Assembly (NCBI RefSeq): GCF_902686445.1
Contig: NC_062214.1
Location: forward strand, 90,500,738 to 90,564,737
Source: Sciurus carolinensis
Taxonomy: Eukaryota; Chordata; Mammalia; Rodentia; Sciuridae
Length of the DNA: 64,000 nucleotides
Direction of reading: 5' to 3'
The notes beneath the pieces were generated by a model. That model had not been told where the DNA came from. It did not search any database and was given only the letters and a program-made list of their open reading frames with translations. A program made the position numbers and the translations under genes. Position 1 is the first letter of the stretch. Every line of letters begins with the position of its first letter. Below are positions 34,601 to 46,798 of the stretch, piece by piece.

Positions 34601-36289
34601 TCATCTAGTATGGTATATCTCAGTAGTACTGCATTTCTCTTTCAAATAAGTCTTAAATGGAGACATTTAAGAGTTTAACAGTCTTGTCTATGAGCTTCCT
34701 CTCTTGCTGTTGTGCTTATTCTCCAAGGGAGATATGAGGATAGTAATTAGCTTCTTTCATTTTAACAGGAAATTTTGCCTTAAGCATCACACTCCTATAA
34801 GGTAGCCATCTGCTGTGAGTCTAGGATTTCAGGCAGGCATGTGTGTTCCAGAATAGCCATGATTCTGGCAAATGGCCAGCTCTCTGGAAATGTAACCAAC
34901 ATCTGGCACAGAAATGTAGGGAAGCCCTCCTACTGCTGTTTTGGTTTGTTTGGATCTTCATTGTGAGCTCTTGTTTCTTCATTTCTTAAGAACTTTTAAA
35001 AATATACAAATGTACAAAGTAAACAAAATAATGTAATGAATCCCTCCTTTAACCATTCATTATCCAGATTTCTAGGGTAAAAGAATAAAGTAAAATTCTC
35101 TTCATGTTGCTAATCTTGCTATCTTTTCTGAGCTTTGGACTGATGTTTGCAAGACTTCTGGAAGCCCCACTTAACTGAACAGACTACAACCATATGATGA
35201 AGAGGTTTGCTGAAGTTCCTCAGACTGTGATTAAAAAAAATTTTAAAAAGCCCCTAATGTCTAAACATATGTGGCGTGGATGCCCACTTTTAGTCCTAGA
35301 ACTCTGATTTAGCTTCTTTCATTTACTTAGTTACCCAAGATCAGATTGAATGTTTCCTATTAAAGTTTCTAGTACAAAATTCATTAAGTTTAAGGAAACA
35401 TCTGTGGTTTTAAAATTTAAATTATGGTTTGTCAGCATCTAAAGGGTATTTCTCCAGAAAGAACTATTCTTTTCCTGGTGTTTTATCAACCTCTAGTTCC
35501 ATGTTGACTTACCTTCATTCACTCTTTTTGTTTGGTTCCTTACAAGTTTATCATTAGTGATTTTTGCCAGTGGACAAATTCTGTAACAGGCTTCTTTGAT
35601 GGTGATATAGTTGAAGATCTTCAACCAAATGAAGAGTCTCACAAGTGGTCTCTCTTTATCTGAAGAGATAAATGAATAAGAAAGTTACTACCTTATTATT
35701 AGAATTACATACTTTTATTTTGACTCTGAGAATGTTGAGAAACTTGAAGTTCACCTCAAAGATTGTTGATTTTACACTCAACAGAGAATATATGTTCTTT
35801 TCTACCTGCCTATATTGACTTAGGTAAAACCTTCCTAAAATCAGAGGGATAAATTTTATGACTTCAAGAAAACTTCTGAATTCTGTGATTGATGGATTCT
35901 GTGTCTTAAGAAAAGTGCAGAAAACTTCAGGTGGTTTCAGGAAAGAGCCTTTAAGATTATCAAATAATTAAAAAATATGACCAATGAGGAAAGATTAAAG
36001 AAATTGAAATTACTTTGCTTGAAGAAAGACAGATTAGGAAATGATATGGTAGTTTTGTTATTTGAAGATAGTTATTATAGTAGTCACAAGTTATCCAGGA
36101 ACTATTTTATCTTATTACCAAGGATGCGAGAGGAACAGGGATGTTTCAATAATAAGATTTGAACTAAATACCAAGGTCTTCCAAACTATGAAACTTGTTA
36201 AACACCAGCATGAATTATCCAGGAACACGGTGGAATCTAACTTCCTTGGAGTCTGGACAATTAGCACAAATAACAAATCAAAGGGAAAC
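34601..36289. other. mostly unrecognised intronic sequence
   Basis: The part at 35975-36240 faintly resembles an ancient mammalian repeat (CR1/L3-like wording), but I cannot support a name. Confidence 0.5.
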
Positions 36290-36635
36290 AGTGTTTTCAA
36301 CAAATGGTGCTGGTAAAACTTAATATGCACATGCAGTGAAGTTGGATCCTTACCTTACATCATATACAAAAATTAACTCCTGCTGGAACAAAAATCTAAA
36401 TGTAAGATTTAAAATTATAAAACTCTTAGCAGAAAACAGGGAAAATGTTCTATGATGTTAGATTAGGCAGTGACTTCTTAGATAATACACCAAAATCACA
36501 AGCAATGAAAGAAAAAATAGATAAATTCAACAAAATTGAATTTAAAAATTTAATAATATTTAAAATTTATGTACATCCAGGTACACTGTTAACTGTGAGA
36601 ATGCCTTCATACCCATCAAATGTGCAAAAAATATT
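36290..36635 (+). mobile_element. old L1 fragment, ORF2 C-terminal part (sense)
   Basis: Reads 'caacaaatggtgctgg', then text matching the conserved L1 ORF2 block around SDFLDNTPKSQAMKEKIDKFNKI at 36463 onward (shown here split by divergence). Old and degraded. Confidence 0.6.
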
Positions 36636-36639
36636 TTGA

Positions 36640-37262
36640 AATTATTAAGGGACAATATCCATAATGTACCATTTTAACCATTTTTAAGTGTACAGTTCTG
36701 CATTGTTGTTCAACCATCACCACCATACATCTCCAGAACTTTCTAATCTTCCCCAATTGCAACTTTGGGCCCCATAAACACTACTCCCTGGTCCCTCCTA
36801 TTCCTCATCCTGATAATAACTCTACTTTCTATGAATTTGACTATCCTCGACACTTCATGTAAGTGAAATCATACTGTGTGTGTCCTTTGTGACTGACTTA
36901 TTTCACTTAGCACAGTGTCTTCAACATTCATCCATGTTGTAGCATGTAGCATGTGTCAGAATGTCCTTCCTGTTAAAGTCTGAATGATAATTTCTATTAT
37001 GTATATATACCACATTTTATCCATGCATCCATTGATGAACTCTTGGGTTGCTCACAACTGAGCTATTGTGAATAATGTTGTTAAAAATATGGGTATAGAG
37101 ATATCTATTTGAATCCCTACTTCCAATTCTTTGGAGTATATATACCCAGAAGAGGAATTGCTAAGTCATAGTAATTCTGTGTTGAATTTTTTGAAGAATC
37201 ATCATACCATTTTCTGTAGAAGCTTTACTATCTTACAGTCTCACTAGCAAAGCACCAGGGAT
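36640..37262 (-). mobile_element. old L1 3' end (antisense), left part
   Basis: Text such as 'accattttaaccatttttaa', the 'gaccgactta'-type tract and 'gtatatatacccagaaga' matches old mammalian L1M 3' ends read on the minus strand. A SINE inserted at 37274 splits it; it resumes to about 37455. Confidence 0.65.
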
Positions 37263-37273
37263 CCAATTTCTTT

Positions 37274-37376
37274 TTTTCTTTTTTTTTTTCTTTTCTTTTT
37301 GCGGTGCTGGGGATCGAACCCAGGGCCTTATGCTTGCAAGGCAAGCACTCTACCAACTGAGCTATCTCCCCAGCCC
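37274..37376 (-). mobile_element. ID SINE, short form, with target-site duplication
   Basis: 'ccaatttcttt' flanks it at 37263-37273 and 37377-37387. Antisense body with an exact B-box; it splits an old L1. Confidence 0.93.
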
Positions 37377-37387
37377 CCAATTTCTTT

Positions 37388-37455
37388 ACAACATTTGACA
37401 GCACTTATTTTCTGTTTTTTATGACAGCCATCCTAACAGGTGTGTTGATGTTGAG
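37388..37455 (-). mobile_element. old L1 3' end (antisense), right part
   Basis: Continuation of the L1 split by the ID SINE: 'catcctaacaggtgtgttg' is typical of this L1 region. Confidence 0.5.
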
Positions 37456-37649
37456 TTTTTAAAGGAGAGATCATGTTAAGTTTTTCATGATTTTTGCCAG
37501 AATACAAAAAGGACAGGAAACTCTATCTGTTAGGGATGTTTGATTGCATTATTAGAAGTTTGCCTGGTGTACTGTCAGTCAGAATAATTAACTATCCAGT
37601 TCTTGAAATTTGGTATAGAGCAAAATGTGGTTGTCTGCTTGTTTTATCT

Positions 37650-37864
37650 CTGGATTTTTTTGTTTTTTTGTTTCTTTGTTTGTTTTTGTACTGGTTATTG
37701 AACCCAGAGGTGCTTTACCACTGAACCATATCCCCAGCCCTTTTTGTTTTTTATTTTGAGACATGGTCTTGCTAAGTTGCTGAGGTTAGTCTCAAACTTG
37801 AGATCCTCCTGCCTCAGCCTTCTGAGTTGCTGGGATTGCAGGCGTGCACCACTATACCCAGCTC
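37650..37864 (-). mobile_element. B1-ID dimer SINE
   Basis: (TTTG)-like tail, ID half 'accatatccccagccc', B1 half 'gcgtgcaccactataccca', antisense. Confidence 0.9.
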
Positions 37865-38103
37865 TCGGGTATTTCCAATACTCCCATTTTTGGAAACTTG
37901 AATATCACCTTATTTAAGATTATGTATTCAAATTATAGTCTTTAATTCTCATAAATGTAAAAAGAAATATATGTAAGGATGTTTCTAACAACATTGTTCA
38001 TAGTATTTAAAGCCAGAATCAGTGTATATACACACATACACACATGGGAATACTTTAACCATTAAAAATATTAGAAACCTTTACTTACTGCTATGGAAAG
38101 ATG

Positions 38104-38121
38104 TCATCATCATCATCATCA
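38104..38121. repeat. (ATC)n microsatellite
   Basis: About six CAT/ATC units in a row. Confidence 0.9.
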
Positions 38122-38242
38122 CGTTCAATTAGAAAGATTACTGAACAGCAAACATACTATGATTTCCTTTATATAAAATCCTGTTTGTGAATCTATTTAT
38201 ATATATCTACATATAAATACATAGATAAAGAAATACTTGAGA

Positions 38243-38352
38243 GGGCTGGGGTTATAGCTCAGTGATAGAGCACTTGCCTAGCATGTGTGAGGCACAAGGT
38301 TCAATTCTCAGCACATAAATAAGTAAAATAAAGGTCCATTGACAACTGAAAA
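38243..38352 (+). mobile_element. ID SINE, long-tailed form
   Basis: 'gggctggggttatagctcag' and tail 'aaataaaggtccattgaca'. Confidence 0.88.
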
Positions 38353-38395
38353 TATATTCAGAATAATAGAGATATTTACCACCCTAGATGCTGGC

Positions 38396-38738
38396 TTTTT
38401 TTTTTTTATTTTTTATTTTTTATTTTTTTTATTGTAAACAAATGGGATACATGTTGTTTCTCTGTTTGTACATAGAGTAAAGGCATACCATTTGTGTAAT
38501 CATAAATTTACATAGGGTGATGTGGTTGATTCATTCTGTTATTTTTCCCCTTCCCCCCACCCCTCCCATCCCTCTTTTCCCTCTATACAGTCCTTCCTTC
38601 CCCCATTCTTGCCCCCCTCCCTAACCCTCACTCTAACCCTAAAACTAACCCCTCCCATGTCCCATTTTGTATCATCATCCACTTATCAGCGAGATCATTC
38701 TTCCTTTGGTTTTTTGAGATTGGTTTATCTCACTGGAT
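38396..38738 (-). mobile_element. 5'-truncated L1 3' end (antisense)
   Basis: A T-run (38396-38431), then the L1 terminus 'ttgtaaacaaatggg', a C-rich tract and a CCCTAA-like stretch (38617-38645), ending at 'ggtttatctcact'. Same family as 53.7 kb. No target-site duplication was found. Confidence 0.8.
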
Positions 38739-39055
38739 TTTTATTTTTTATTTTTATTTTTTTAAAGATTTGTCATCTGGTTTCATGGGAGAATACATTT
38801 CAGGAAAGTATTTCATGCTGAAAGAACTGTCCCTGAATGATGGTTCATGCAGAGTCTATTTTTATTTGACTATTCGTGGAAGGGGTTGAGTGTAATCTAG
38901 CTCATCTTCTTTTAGCTGTACTTTCAAAGACAAAGTGTGGTAGGAAAAGGCTGTCATATGTGAATATCATCTCTAAAACATTAAGTGACCTCAGCCCTTG
39001 TTTACTCCAAAAATCTAGGAATAGAAAAATTCTATTTGTCTAAATCTGATCACAA

Positions 39056-39096
39056 TTTTTTTTTTCTTTCTTTCTTTTTTTTTTTTTTTTTTTTTG
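39056..39096 (+). promoter_or_regulatory. extra-long poly-T polypyrimidine tract at CSNK1G1 acceptor
   Basis: About 40 nt of nearly uninterrupted T with a few C, ending 8 nt before the acceptor AG of the third coding exon. It serves as the polypyrimidine tract. Its purity and length make it likely to vary between individuals. Confidence 0.8.
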
Positions 39097-39104
39097 GGTT
39101 TCAG

Positions 39105-39174
39105 GAACCAATAAAATCACGTGCTCCACAGCTTCATTTAGAGTACAGGTTTTATAAACAGCTCGGCAGTGCAG
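39105..39174 (+). CDS. CSNK1G1: CSNK1G1 third coding exon (residues 75-98)
   Basis: Encodes [20 protein letters not shown] and on to a split Gly98: the N-lobe helix-C region of CK1 gamma. The Glu in HLEY (residue 87) is the likely salt-bridge partner of Lys73. The exon starts after 'gggtttcag' (AG at 39103-39104) and ends in phase 1 before 'gtaagt' at 39175. The EPIKS sequence with Ile fits gamma 1; gamma 3 has Met at this place as I recall. The tract before the acceptor is unusually long, about 40 nt of almost pure T from 39056. The next coding exon (residues from about 98) was looked for to the right edge and not seen, so the following intron exceeds 24.8 kb. Confidence 0.95.
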
Positions 39175-39930
39175 GTAAGTTCAAGTTTGTTTGTTTCTTC
39201 CACATAACTTAGTGATATATGTAATTTTTCTTTTTTTGGTCTCGTTTGCCCTTTGTTTCAGACCATATATGTCCCTTGCTCACTGGATAGGTGAGCCACT
39301 CTTTTTAGAATCAAAGTGATGTTGTATCATTATAAGTAAAAATTTGTGTCAAAGGCATATGAGGACCAAAATAGTGCAGTCATTGTTTTTACTCTCTAGT
39401 GTTTTATCTGTCATTATTCGTCAGATCAGCCATTGATTTGTAAAATATTTAGGTATCTTGATAAGGGAAATTTCTTAAAAACAAAAAAAACCATTCCATT
39501 CAGTGAATTAATCAATTTATAAAATGAATGTATGAAATTCTTTGAGAGAAATGATTGATTATGCATCTAAATAGTAGCTATTTCTGTGGTGACCAGAACC
39601 CAAGACTTTAAATTCCTAAAATAGGTTATTTTGTGTTGACGTGTGGGGTATGACTTCTTACCATTCTAAATGATTGCTTTTGCTTTCTGAACCTCCATTT
39701 CACCTTGATCATATGAACTGGGAATTGACCTGAGTATTGTAATCGTGTGAAGATAGAACGAAAATGGTAGCACTAGATGATAGTGGCCATGGTTCAGGTT
39801 GAAGTCTTTCCTCATTGTCTGCCTTTCCTTGTTTAATCTTTACTCCTTCCTTTTCATCAACTCTCTTCTCTACTGAGCAATCACATTTCAAACTTTGTTT
39901 GCTGATTGTAGCTTCACTATCAAAATTTCA

Positions 39931-40038
39931 AGGGCTGGGGCTGGGGCTGGGGCTTAGCGGTGGTACTGGGTTTGATCCTCAGCACCACATAAAAATAAAA
40001 TAAAGATATTGTCCATCTACAACTAAAAATATTTTTAA
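39931..40038 (+). mobile_element. ID SINE, long-tailed form with repeated 5' end and internal deletion
   Basis: The 5' 'ggggct' unit is repeated three times (39931-39952). Much of the tRNA-like arm is missing before 'ctgggtttgatcctcagc'. Tail 'gtccatctacaactaaaa' kept. Confidence 0.85.
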
Positions 40039-40692
40039 AAATAAAATAATTTTGAGACCTGATGATTTACTATGAAGTTAATCAGAAAAGAAAACAAAGA
40101 GGGTTTTGAGACCCTTGATACTGAGAACAGGCATCTTGATTTTCATATTAGCTCTTGTTTTTCCTATTTTTATTTACTGTAAAAGCCAAATTATGAAATC
40201 TTAAAGGATATTTTAAAAGAAATGATATGCATATTCTTACCACCCTAACCCAGCTACATCTCATTTGAATGTTTCTCTCCTTTCCATGTGTAGAAATATT
40301 TCATAGTTAATCTCAGTTCACATGTGACACATGTTCTGTCACTTATTATAGCATTTGTCATGGTACTCCATGGTATTAATTTTTCTTGTCATTACATAAG
40401 AGTCTGTCAACTTCATAAATCATAATTTTGGCACCCATTTTCTGTTTTTAGACATTCAGATTATTTTATTTTGAGAAATAATTTTCCCATATTGATTTCT
40501 AATACTGAAGTAATATAACTCAAACTTTTATGTGTTCTTTCATTTAGACCCCATATAATATGATGATGATTTTCAAATACTTAAACATTTTTGAAATGAA
40601 GATTAGAATTATTCCAAATGATTGCTTTTTCTATTTCTATGAAGAATGTCATTGGGATTTTAATAGAATTTTTTTAGTTATTTTTAATAAAA

Positions 40693-40745
40693 AAATATAT
40701 AATATGTATACACACACATACACACATACATTTGTATATATTTAT
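40693..40745. repeat. AC/AT-rich simple repeat
   Basis: Runs of 'acacacatacacac' and 'tatatt' in an AT-rich stretch. Confidence 0.8.
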
Positions 40746-40997
40746 GGAATACGACATGTTGTTTTGACTTTTGTGTACATTGTGGAAGGGCTAAATCAAG
40801 CTACCTAACATGCATTACCTATGAAGGGATGATTATGTCATTCTAGGATATTGATTATTTAAATTAAAGGCACTTGAAAGATGATCACTCTGATCTTCCT
40901 GGTGTTTCTTAAAAGCAGAAGAAATGCCCATATAAAGATACAACATCCTTATCCTCAAGAAAGAGAAGTCAAGACCAAGAGGATTCATAGATCTGGG

Positions 40998-42992
40998 TTT
41001 TTTTTTTTTTCTTTCTCCTTCCCATCCCCATGACCCTACCCTTCCCCTCTCTCCCCTCTGCATAATCCAAAATTCATTCTTCTGTACCCACCCCCAACTA
41101 TGGATCAGCATCCACTTATCAGGGAAAACATTTGGCCTTTGTTTTTTTGGGATTGGTTTATTTCACTTATCTTGATAATCTCCAGCTCCATCCATTTACC
41201 TGCAAGTGCCATAATTTCATTCTTCTGTAAGACTGAGTAATATTCCATTGTGCATATATACTACATTTTCTTAATCTATTCTGTTGAAGGGCAGCTAGGT
41301 TGGTTCCATAGTTTAGCTATTGTGAATTGAGCTGCACTGATGTGACTGCATCACTGTAGTATGCTGATTTTAAGTTCTTTGGGTATAAACTGAGGAGTGG
41401 GATAGCTGGGTTAAATGGTGGTTCTGTTCCAAGTTTTCTTAGGAATTTCCATATTGCTTTCTAAAGTAGTTGCACCAATCTGTAGTCCCACCAACAGTAT
41501 ATAAGTGTACCTGTTCCCCCATATCCTTGTCAACACTTATTATTGCTTGTATTCTGGATTACTGTCATTCTGACTGGAGTGAGATGAAATCTTAGTTTTA
41601 ATTTGTATTTCTCTAATTGCAAGAGATGATGAACATTTTTTCATATATTTGTTGATCAACTGTATTTCTTCTTCGGTGAAGTGTCAGTTCAATTTCTTAG
41701 CCCATTTATTGATTGGGTTATTTGTTTTTTGGATGTTAAGTTTTTTGAGTTCTTTATATATCCTGGAGATTAGTGCTCTATCTGATGTGCATGTGGTAAA
41801 GATTTTTTTTCCATTCTGTAGGCTCTCTCTTCATGATATTGATTATTTTTCTTTCCTGAGAAGAAGCTTTTTGAATCCATCCTATTTATTGATTCTTAAT
41901 TTTACTTCTTGCGCTTTAGGAGTCTTGTTAAGGAATCCAGGTCCTAACCCGACATGATGAAGATTTGGGCCTACCTTTTCATCTATTAGGCACAGGGTCT
42001 CTGTTCTAGTGCCTAAGTCTTTGATCCACTTTGAGTTGATTTTTGTGCAGGGTGAGAGCTAGAGGTTTAGTTTCATTTTTTGCTGCATATGGATTTCCAG
42101 TTTTTCCAGCACCAATTGTTGAATAGGCCATCTTTTCTCCAATGTATACTTTTGGCATTTTTGTGTAGTATGAGATAACCGTATTTATGTGGGTTTGTCT
42201 CTGTGTCTTTTATTTTGTACCATTGGTCTACGTGTCTCTTTTGGTGGCAGTACCATGCTGTTTTTGTTACTATTGCTCTGTAGTATAGTTTAAGATCTGG
42301 TATTGTGATGCCTCCTGCTTTACTAAGGATTGCCTTGACTATTCTGGGTCTCTTATTTTTCCAATTGAATTTTATGATTGATTTTTCTGTTTCTATGAAG
42401 AATGTCATTGGAATTTTAATAGGAATTGCATTGAATCTGTATAACACTTTGGATAGTATGGCCATTTTGACAATATTAATTCTGCCTTTCCAAGAGCATG
42501 GGAGATCTTTCCATCTTCTAAGATCTTCTTCAATTTCTTTCTTTAGTATTCTGTAGTTTTCATTGTAGAGGTCTTTCACCTCTTTTGTTAGATTGATTCC
42601 CAAGTTTGTTTTTGTTTTGTTTTTGTTTTGAGGCTATTGTGAATGGGGTAGTTTTCCTAATTTCTCTTGCAGTGGATTCATTGGTTGGATTCATTGCTTA
42701 TGTATAGAAACGCATTTGATTTATGGGTATTGATTTTATATCCTGCTGCTTTTGCTGAATTCATTTATGAGTTCTAGAAGTTTTCTGGTGGAATTTTTTG
42801 GATCTTCTAAATATAAAATCATGTTGTTGGCAAATAGTGATAGTTTGAGTTCTTCTTTTCCTATTTGTATCCCTTTAATTTCTTTCTTCTGTTTGATTGC
42901 TCTGGCTAGACTTTCTAGGACTATGTTGAGTAGAAGTGGGAATGCTTTCAATTTTTCTCCATTTAGAACAATGTTATCCTTGGGTTTAGCAT
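40998..42992 (-). mobile_element. L1 LINE fragment, ORF2 reverse transcriptase to 3' UTR (antisense)
   Basis: Minus-strand L1. Residues legible at 42951-42736 are [18 protein letters not shown] and the catalytic box, which reads FANNM instead of FADDM. A longer open stretch at 42603-42073 (176 codons) carries the ORF2 C-terminal landmarks [30 protein letters not shown] and NNWCWKNW. The 3' UTR and a T-run lie at the left end (40998-41011). The element breaks at about 42992, where a second L1 in the opposite orientation begins. Confidence 0.9.
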
Positions 42993-44507
42993 ATCATGAA
43001 ATTCATTTGGAAAAATAAGAGACCCAGAATACCCAAAGCAATCCTTAGGAAGAAAAGTGAAGCAGGAGGCATTATAGACAGACCTTACACTATATTACAG
43101 AGCCATAGTAACAAAATCAGCATGGTATTAGCACCAAAACAGATACATAGACCAGTGGTCCAGAATAGAAGACACAGAGACAAACCCACATTAATACAGG
43201 TATCTCATACTAGACAAAGGGGCCAAAAATATTCATTGGAGAAAAGATAGTGTATTCAACAAATGGCGCTGGAAAAACTAGAAATTCATATGTAACAAAA
43301 TGAAATTAAACCCCTATCTGTCACCCTGCATAACACTCAACTAAAGTGGATCAAAGACTGGGCACTAGAACAGAGACCCTGTGCCTAATAGAAGAAAAAG
43401 TAGGTCCACATCTTCACCATATAGGCTTAGGATCTGACTTTCTTAAAGGACTCCTAACGCACAAAAAGTAAAATAAAAAATCAATAAATCGGCTGGATTC
43501 AAATTAAAAGGCTTTTCCTCAGCAAAAGAAACAATAACATGAAGAGAAAACCTACAGATTGAGAGAATGTCTTTACCACATGCACCTCAGAGCATTAACC
43601 TCCAATATATATAAAGAACTCAAAAAAGTCAACACCAAAAAAAAAATTGAACTGAACAGACACCTCACAGAAGAAATACAGTCGCTCGACAAATACATGA
43701 AAAAATGTTCAACATCTCTAGCAATTAGAGAAATGCAAATCAAAACTACTCTAAGATTTCATCTCACTCCAGTCAGAATGGCAGTTGTCAAGAATATAAA
43801 CAACAATAAGTGTTGGCAAGGATGTGGGGGAAAAGGTATGTTGCTGATGGGACTGCAAATTAGTGCAACCGTTGTGGAACACAGTATGGAGATTCCTCAG
43901 AAAACTTGGAATGGAACCACCATTCGACCCAGCTATCCCACTCCTTGATTTATACCCAAAGGACTTAAAATCAGCATACTACAGTGATGCAGCCGCACAA
44001 TGTTTACAGCATCTTAATTCACAACAGCCAAATTATGGAACCAACCTAGATGCCCCTCAACAGATGAATGGATAAAGAACATGTGGTATATATACACAAT
44101 GGAATATTACTCAGCCTTAAAGAAGAATAAAATTATGGCACTTGCAGATATATGAATGGAGCTAGAGAATATCATGCTAAGTTAAATAAGCCAATCCCAA
44201 AGAACCGAAAACCGAATGTTTTCTTTGATATGTGGATGCTAATTCATAATAAGGGAGTGAGGATAAGGAAAAATAGAAGTGCTTTGGATTGGACAGAGGG
44301 GAGTAAAAGGAGGGGAGGGGCTCCGGGGATAGGAAGAATAGTAGAATGAATAGGACATTATTAATCTATGTATATATATGAATACACAACCGGTGTGATT
44401 CTACATCATATACAACCAGAAGGATGAGAAGTTATACTCCATTAATGTGTGATATGTCAAAATGCATTCTACTGTCATGTATAACTATTTGGAACAAAAA
44501 AAAGGAA
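42993..44507 (+). mobile_element. L1 LINE fragment, ORF2 C-terminus to poly(A) (sense)
   Basis: Plus-strand L1 from the [15 protein letters not shown] region (42996) to an A-run at 44496-44503. Legible pieces include KKCSTSLAIREMQIKT (about 43690) and [20 protein letters not shown] (about 43922), in shifting frames. The terminus 'gtcaaaatgcattctac' is present. It overlaps in content with the antisense L1 immediately to the left, so the two form an inverted pair. Confidence 0.9.
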
Positions 44508-44715
44508 TTACTCCAGATTATTCTAGAACAAACAAAAATTTTCAAAGAAATATAAGAAGACAACTTTTTGCAAAAAAAATATAGCATGATACTTTTTGCA
44601 TACTATAAGAAATACATATATAATATAGATATGTCCATAGAAGCATAGAAAATATATGAATGGATATATAAAAGAAATTATTTTCTTTAAGAGCATGAAT
44701 AAGAATGGGAAGCAT

Positions 44716-44845
44716 ACCACGCATGGTGGCACATGACTTTAATCCTAGTGACTCTGAAGGATGAGGCAGAAGGATGCAGTTTGAGGCCAACCTGGGCAAC
44801 TTAGCAAGACCCTCTGCATCTTCACATGAACCTGTTTCAAACTGA
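44716..44845 (+). mobile_element. B1 SINE, left half
   Basis: 'cacgcatggtggcacatgac' to 'cctgtttcaaactgaaat'. Confidence 0.82.
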
Positions 44846-44858
44846 AATATAAATAAGT

Positions 44859-44998
44859 GGGCTGGGGTTGTAGTTCAGTGGCAGAGCGCTTGCCTAGCAC
44901 ATGTGAAGCACTGGGTTTGATCCTCAGTACCATGCAAAAATAAATAAATAAAATAACAGCATGCTGTCCATTTACAACTACAAAAAAATTTTAATAAG
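44859..44998 (+). mobile_element. ID SINE, long-tailed form
   Basis: 'gggctggggttgtagttcag' to tail 'gctgtccatttacaac'. Confidence 0.9.
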
Positions 44999-45025
44999 AA
45001 TATATAAATAAGTAAATAAAAAATA

Positions 45026-45090
45026 GGAAAGGATTGGGTATGTGGCTCAATGGTAGAGCACACTCTGGCTTCAATCTCTAATGTGAAAAA
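45026..45090 (+). mobile_element. ID SINE, truncated
   Basis: 'aggattgggtatgtggctca' and a diverged B-box. Confidence 0.7.
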
Positions 45091-45242
45091 GAAAATGAAT
45101 GGGAAGCAGTGGTACTTTTAAGCTTTTACTTTTATCCTTTAGTATTTTTTTCTATTTTTTTACCATGAACAATTATAATAGTAACTAGGTTTTTTTTTTT
45201 TTTAAGTTGTCAATGAATCCATTATTTATTTGTTCATTTTTT

Positions 45243-45325
45243 TGTTTATATGCAGTACCGAGATCAAACCCAGAGCCTCACACATGCCAGGCAGGCACTC
45301 TACCACTAACCCACATCTCCAGTTG
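45243..45325 (-). mobile_element. ID SINE, diverged
   Basis: 'gagatcaaacccagagcctc' to 'cccacatctccag', antisense. Confidence 0.78.
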
Positions 45326-46798
45326 TAGTCACTAGGTTTTTGAAACAACTGCATCAGTGGGTTTATCATTTGTCTCCTGTGTTTTCTGTCACCATATCAT
45401 AAGTTGTAAAAAAGCCTGAGCAACCTGCCCCTGCCCATTTATCCTGAGCCATGCTTTAACAGTTTCAGGCATGAGTTCAACATATGATAATAAAGTAAAG
45501 CAATACTGTATTTATCTTTCTAAACACCTTCTTGCAGGGAGAGAAAAGAAAATCGTAAATTGAATGAAGTATCTCTTATGTAAGAGAATTTCCTGTCTCT
45601 GAGGGCACGGTCATTGTTGAGTGTTATACATTTGGGACGTTATATATTTGCGAGGGAGATTTGTGTGCTATATAGAAGGTTAGAATACTTGGCTATAAGA
45701 CCTATTTGAACTCTTAAGATTTTATAAGAAGCCCTTAAAGAACACATTACAAGACAAGAAACATCCTGGTTATATTTCTTGTGCAGATGTTTATATTTGG
45801 CATCTTCCTCAGTGCCTGAAGACAAAAAGTAATTTCATAAAAGTTAATTACATTTTAAATATAATCCTGGCAAAAGGAACATCCATTGGTCAGTGAATCA
45901 AAATAAGATCAGTGTATGTTTTCACAAAATGAGATGGCTGGGGTGGGGAATAGCTTTTTACTTGCTGATGGTTAAATTATTGAACCTATCATTGATTGAT
46001 GAAGAATTTCTAAACAATACAAGGAGAAAATTTTTAAATGTGAACTTTGTAATTCTATGTAATAACTATGAAAACCTATTGTATTCTTTTTCTCACTGAT
46101 GAAAAATCAAAAGTTTTAAATTTTCTCTTTTGACTAAGCCAAACAAGATGTTCAGTTTTATTTTTGCTTCATTTCTTCTTATATCACAGTGTTGATTTTT
46201 CAAGGCACAAGAGGCTTCCTACATTGAGTACAATTATGCTTTTCTTTGCAGATCTAGTTTCAATAGATTGTTCTAAGCACACAAGATTGGGAGTTGGGGA
46301 TTTAATAATTAATTCTGGATTCCTTAGAACTTGCTTGTCCTAGTAGCTTCAGTATTTGTTACAGTAGGCCAGCATGCATCACAAGAATGAACAACATTGT
46401 TTAATCATAGTAATTACAGGCTATATGCTTTGTAATCAACAGATGAAAGCATTCAGTGAATTGTAACCATCTTTCTTATTTTCTTATCATTTTCTTTAAT
46501 CATCAACATTGTGATAATTGTATTATAGTCACCATGGGCAAATTTATTTTCCTTGTATGGGAATATTTTTAGGTTTCCCTGTGCCTTCACGATTGTTTAT
46601 TTAGGAAGGTACATGCATTATTAGTTTTAAAATTTCCCGTCCCACAAATCCTTTATCCAGCATATCCTTTATCCTTTCATTTTGCTTATATTTTAGCACA
46701 TAGAAACAAGACTTGTATATAACAGGTTTTGGGCAGAGATAGACAAGAACCTGTATCCTAAACAGATCCACATCAGGAGAGTGACAGAGGTGAAGATT
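45326..46798. other. unrecognised intronic sequence
   Basis: Nothing recognised. 46986-47417 and 47534-48229 are also blank, apart from a weak MIR trace at 47875-47965. Confidence 0.55.

Larger units (their letters stand above)
32844..39104 (+). other. CSNK1G1: CSNK1G1 intron between second and third coding exons
   Basis: 6.3-kb intron, 'gtgagt' to 'tttcag'. It holds SINEs, old L1 pieces (36.3-37.45 kb) and an L1 3' end (38.4-38.7 kb). Segments 33302-33828, 33885-34470 and 34600-35940 show nothing I can name. Confidence 0.9.
39181..40997. other. unrecognised intronic sequence (SINE at 39931 apart)
   Basis: Nothing recognised beyond the SINE and the AC/AT simple repeat. Confidence 0.55.

Noticed and set aside
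40998..44507. Single L1 inverted by twin priming
   Set aside because: Both halves contain the ORF2 C-terminus and 3' UTR. Twin-primed insertions have non-overlapping content.
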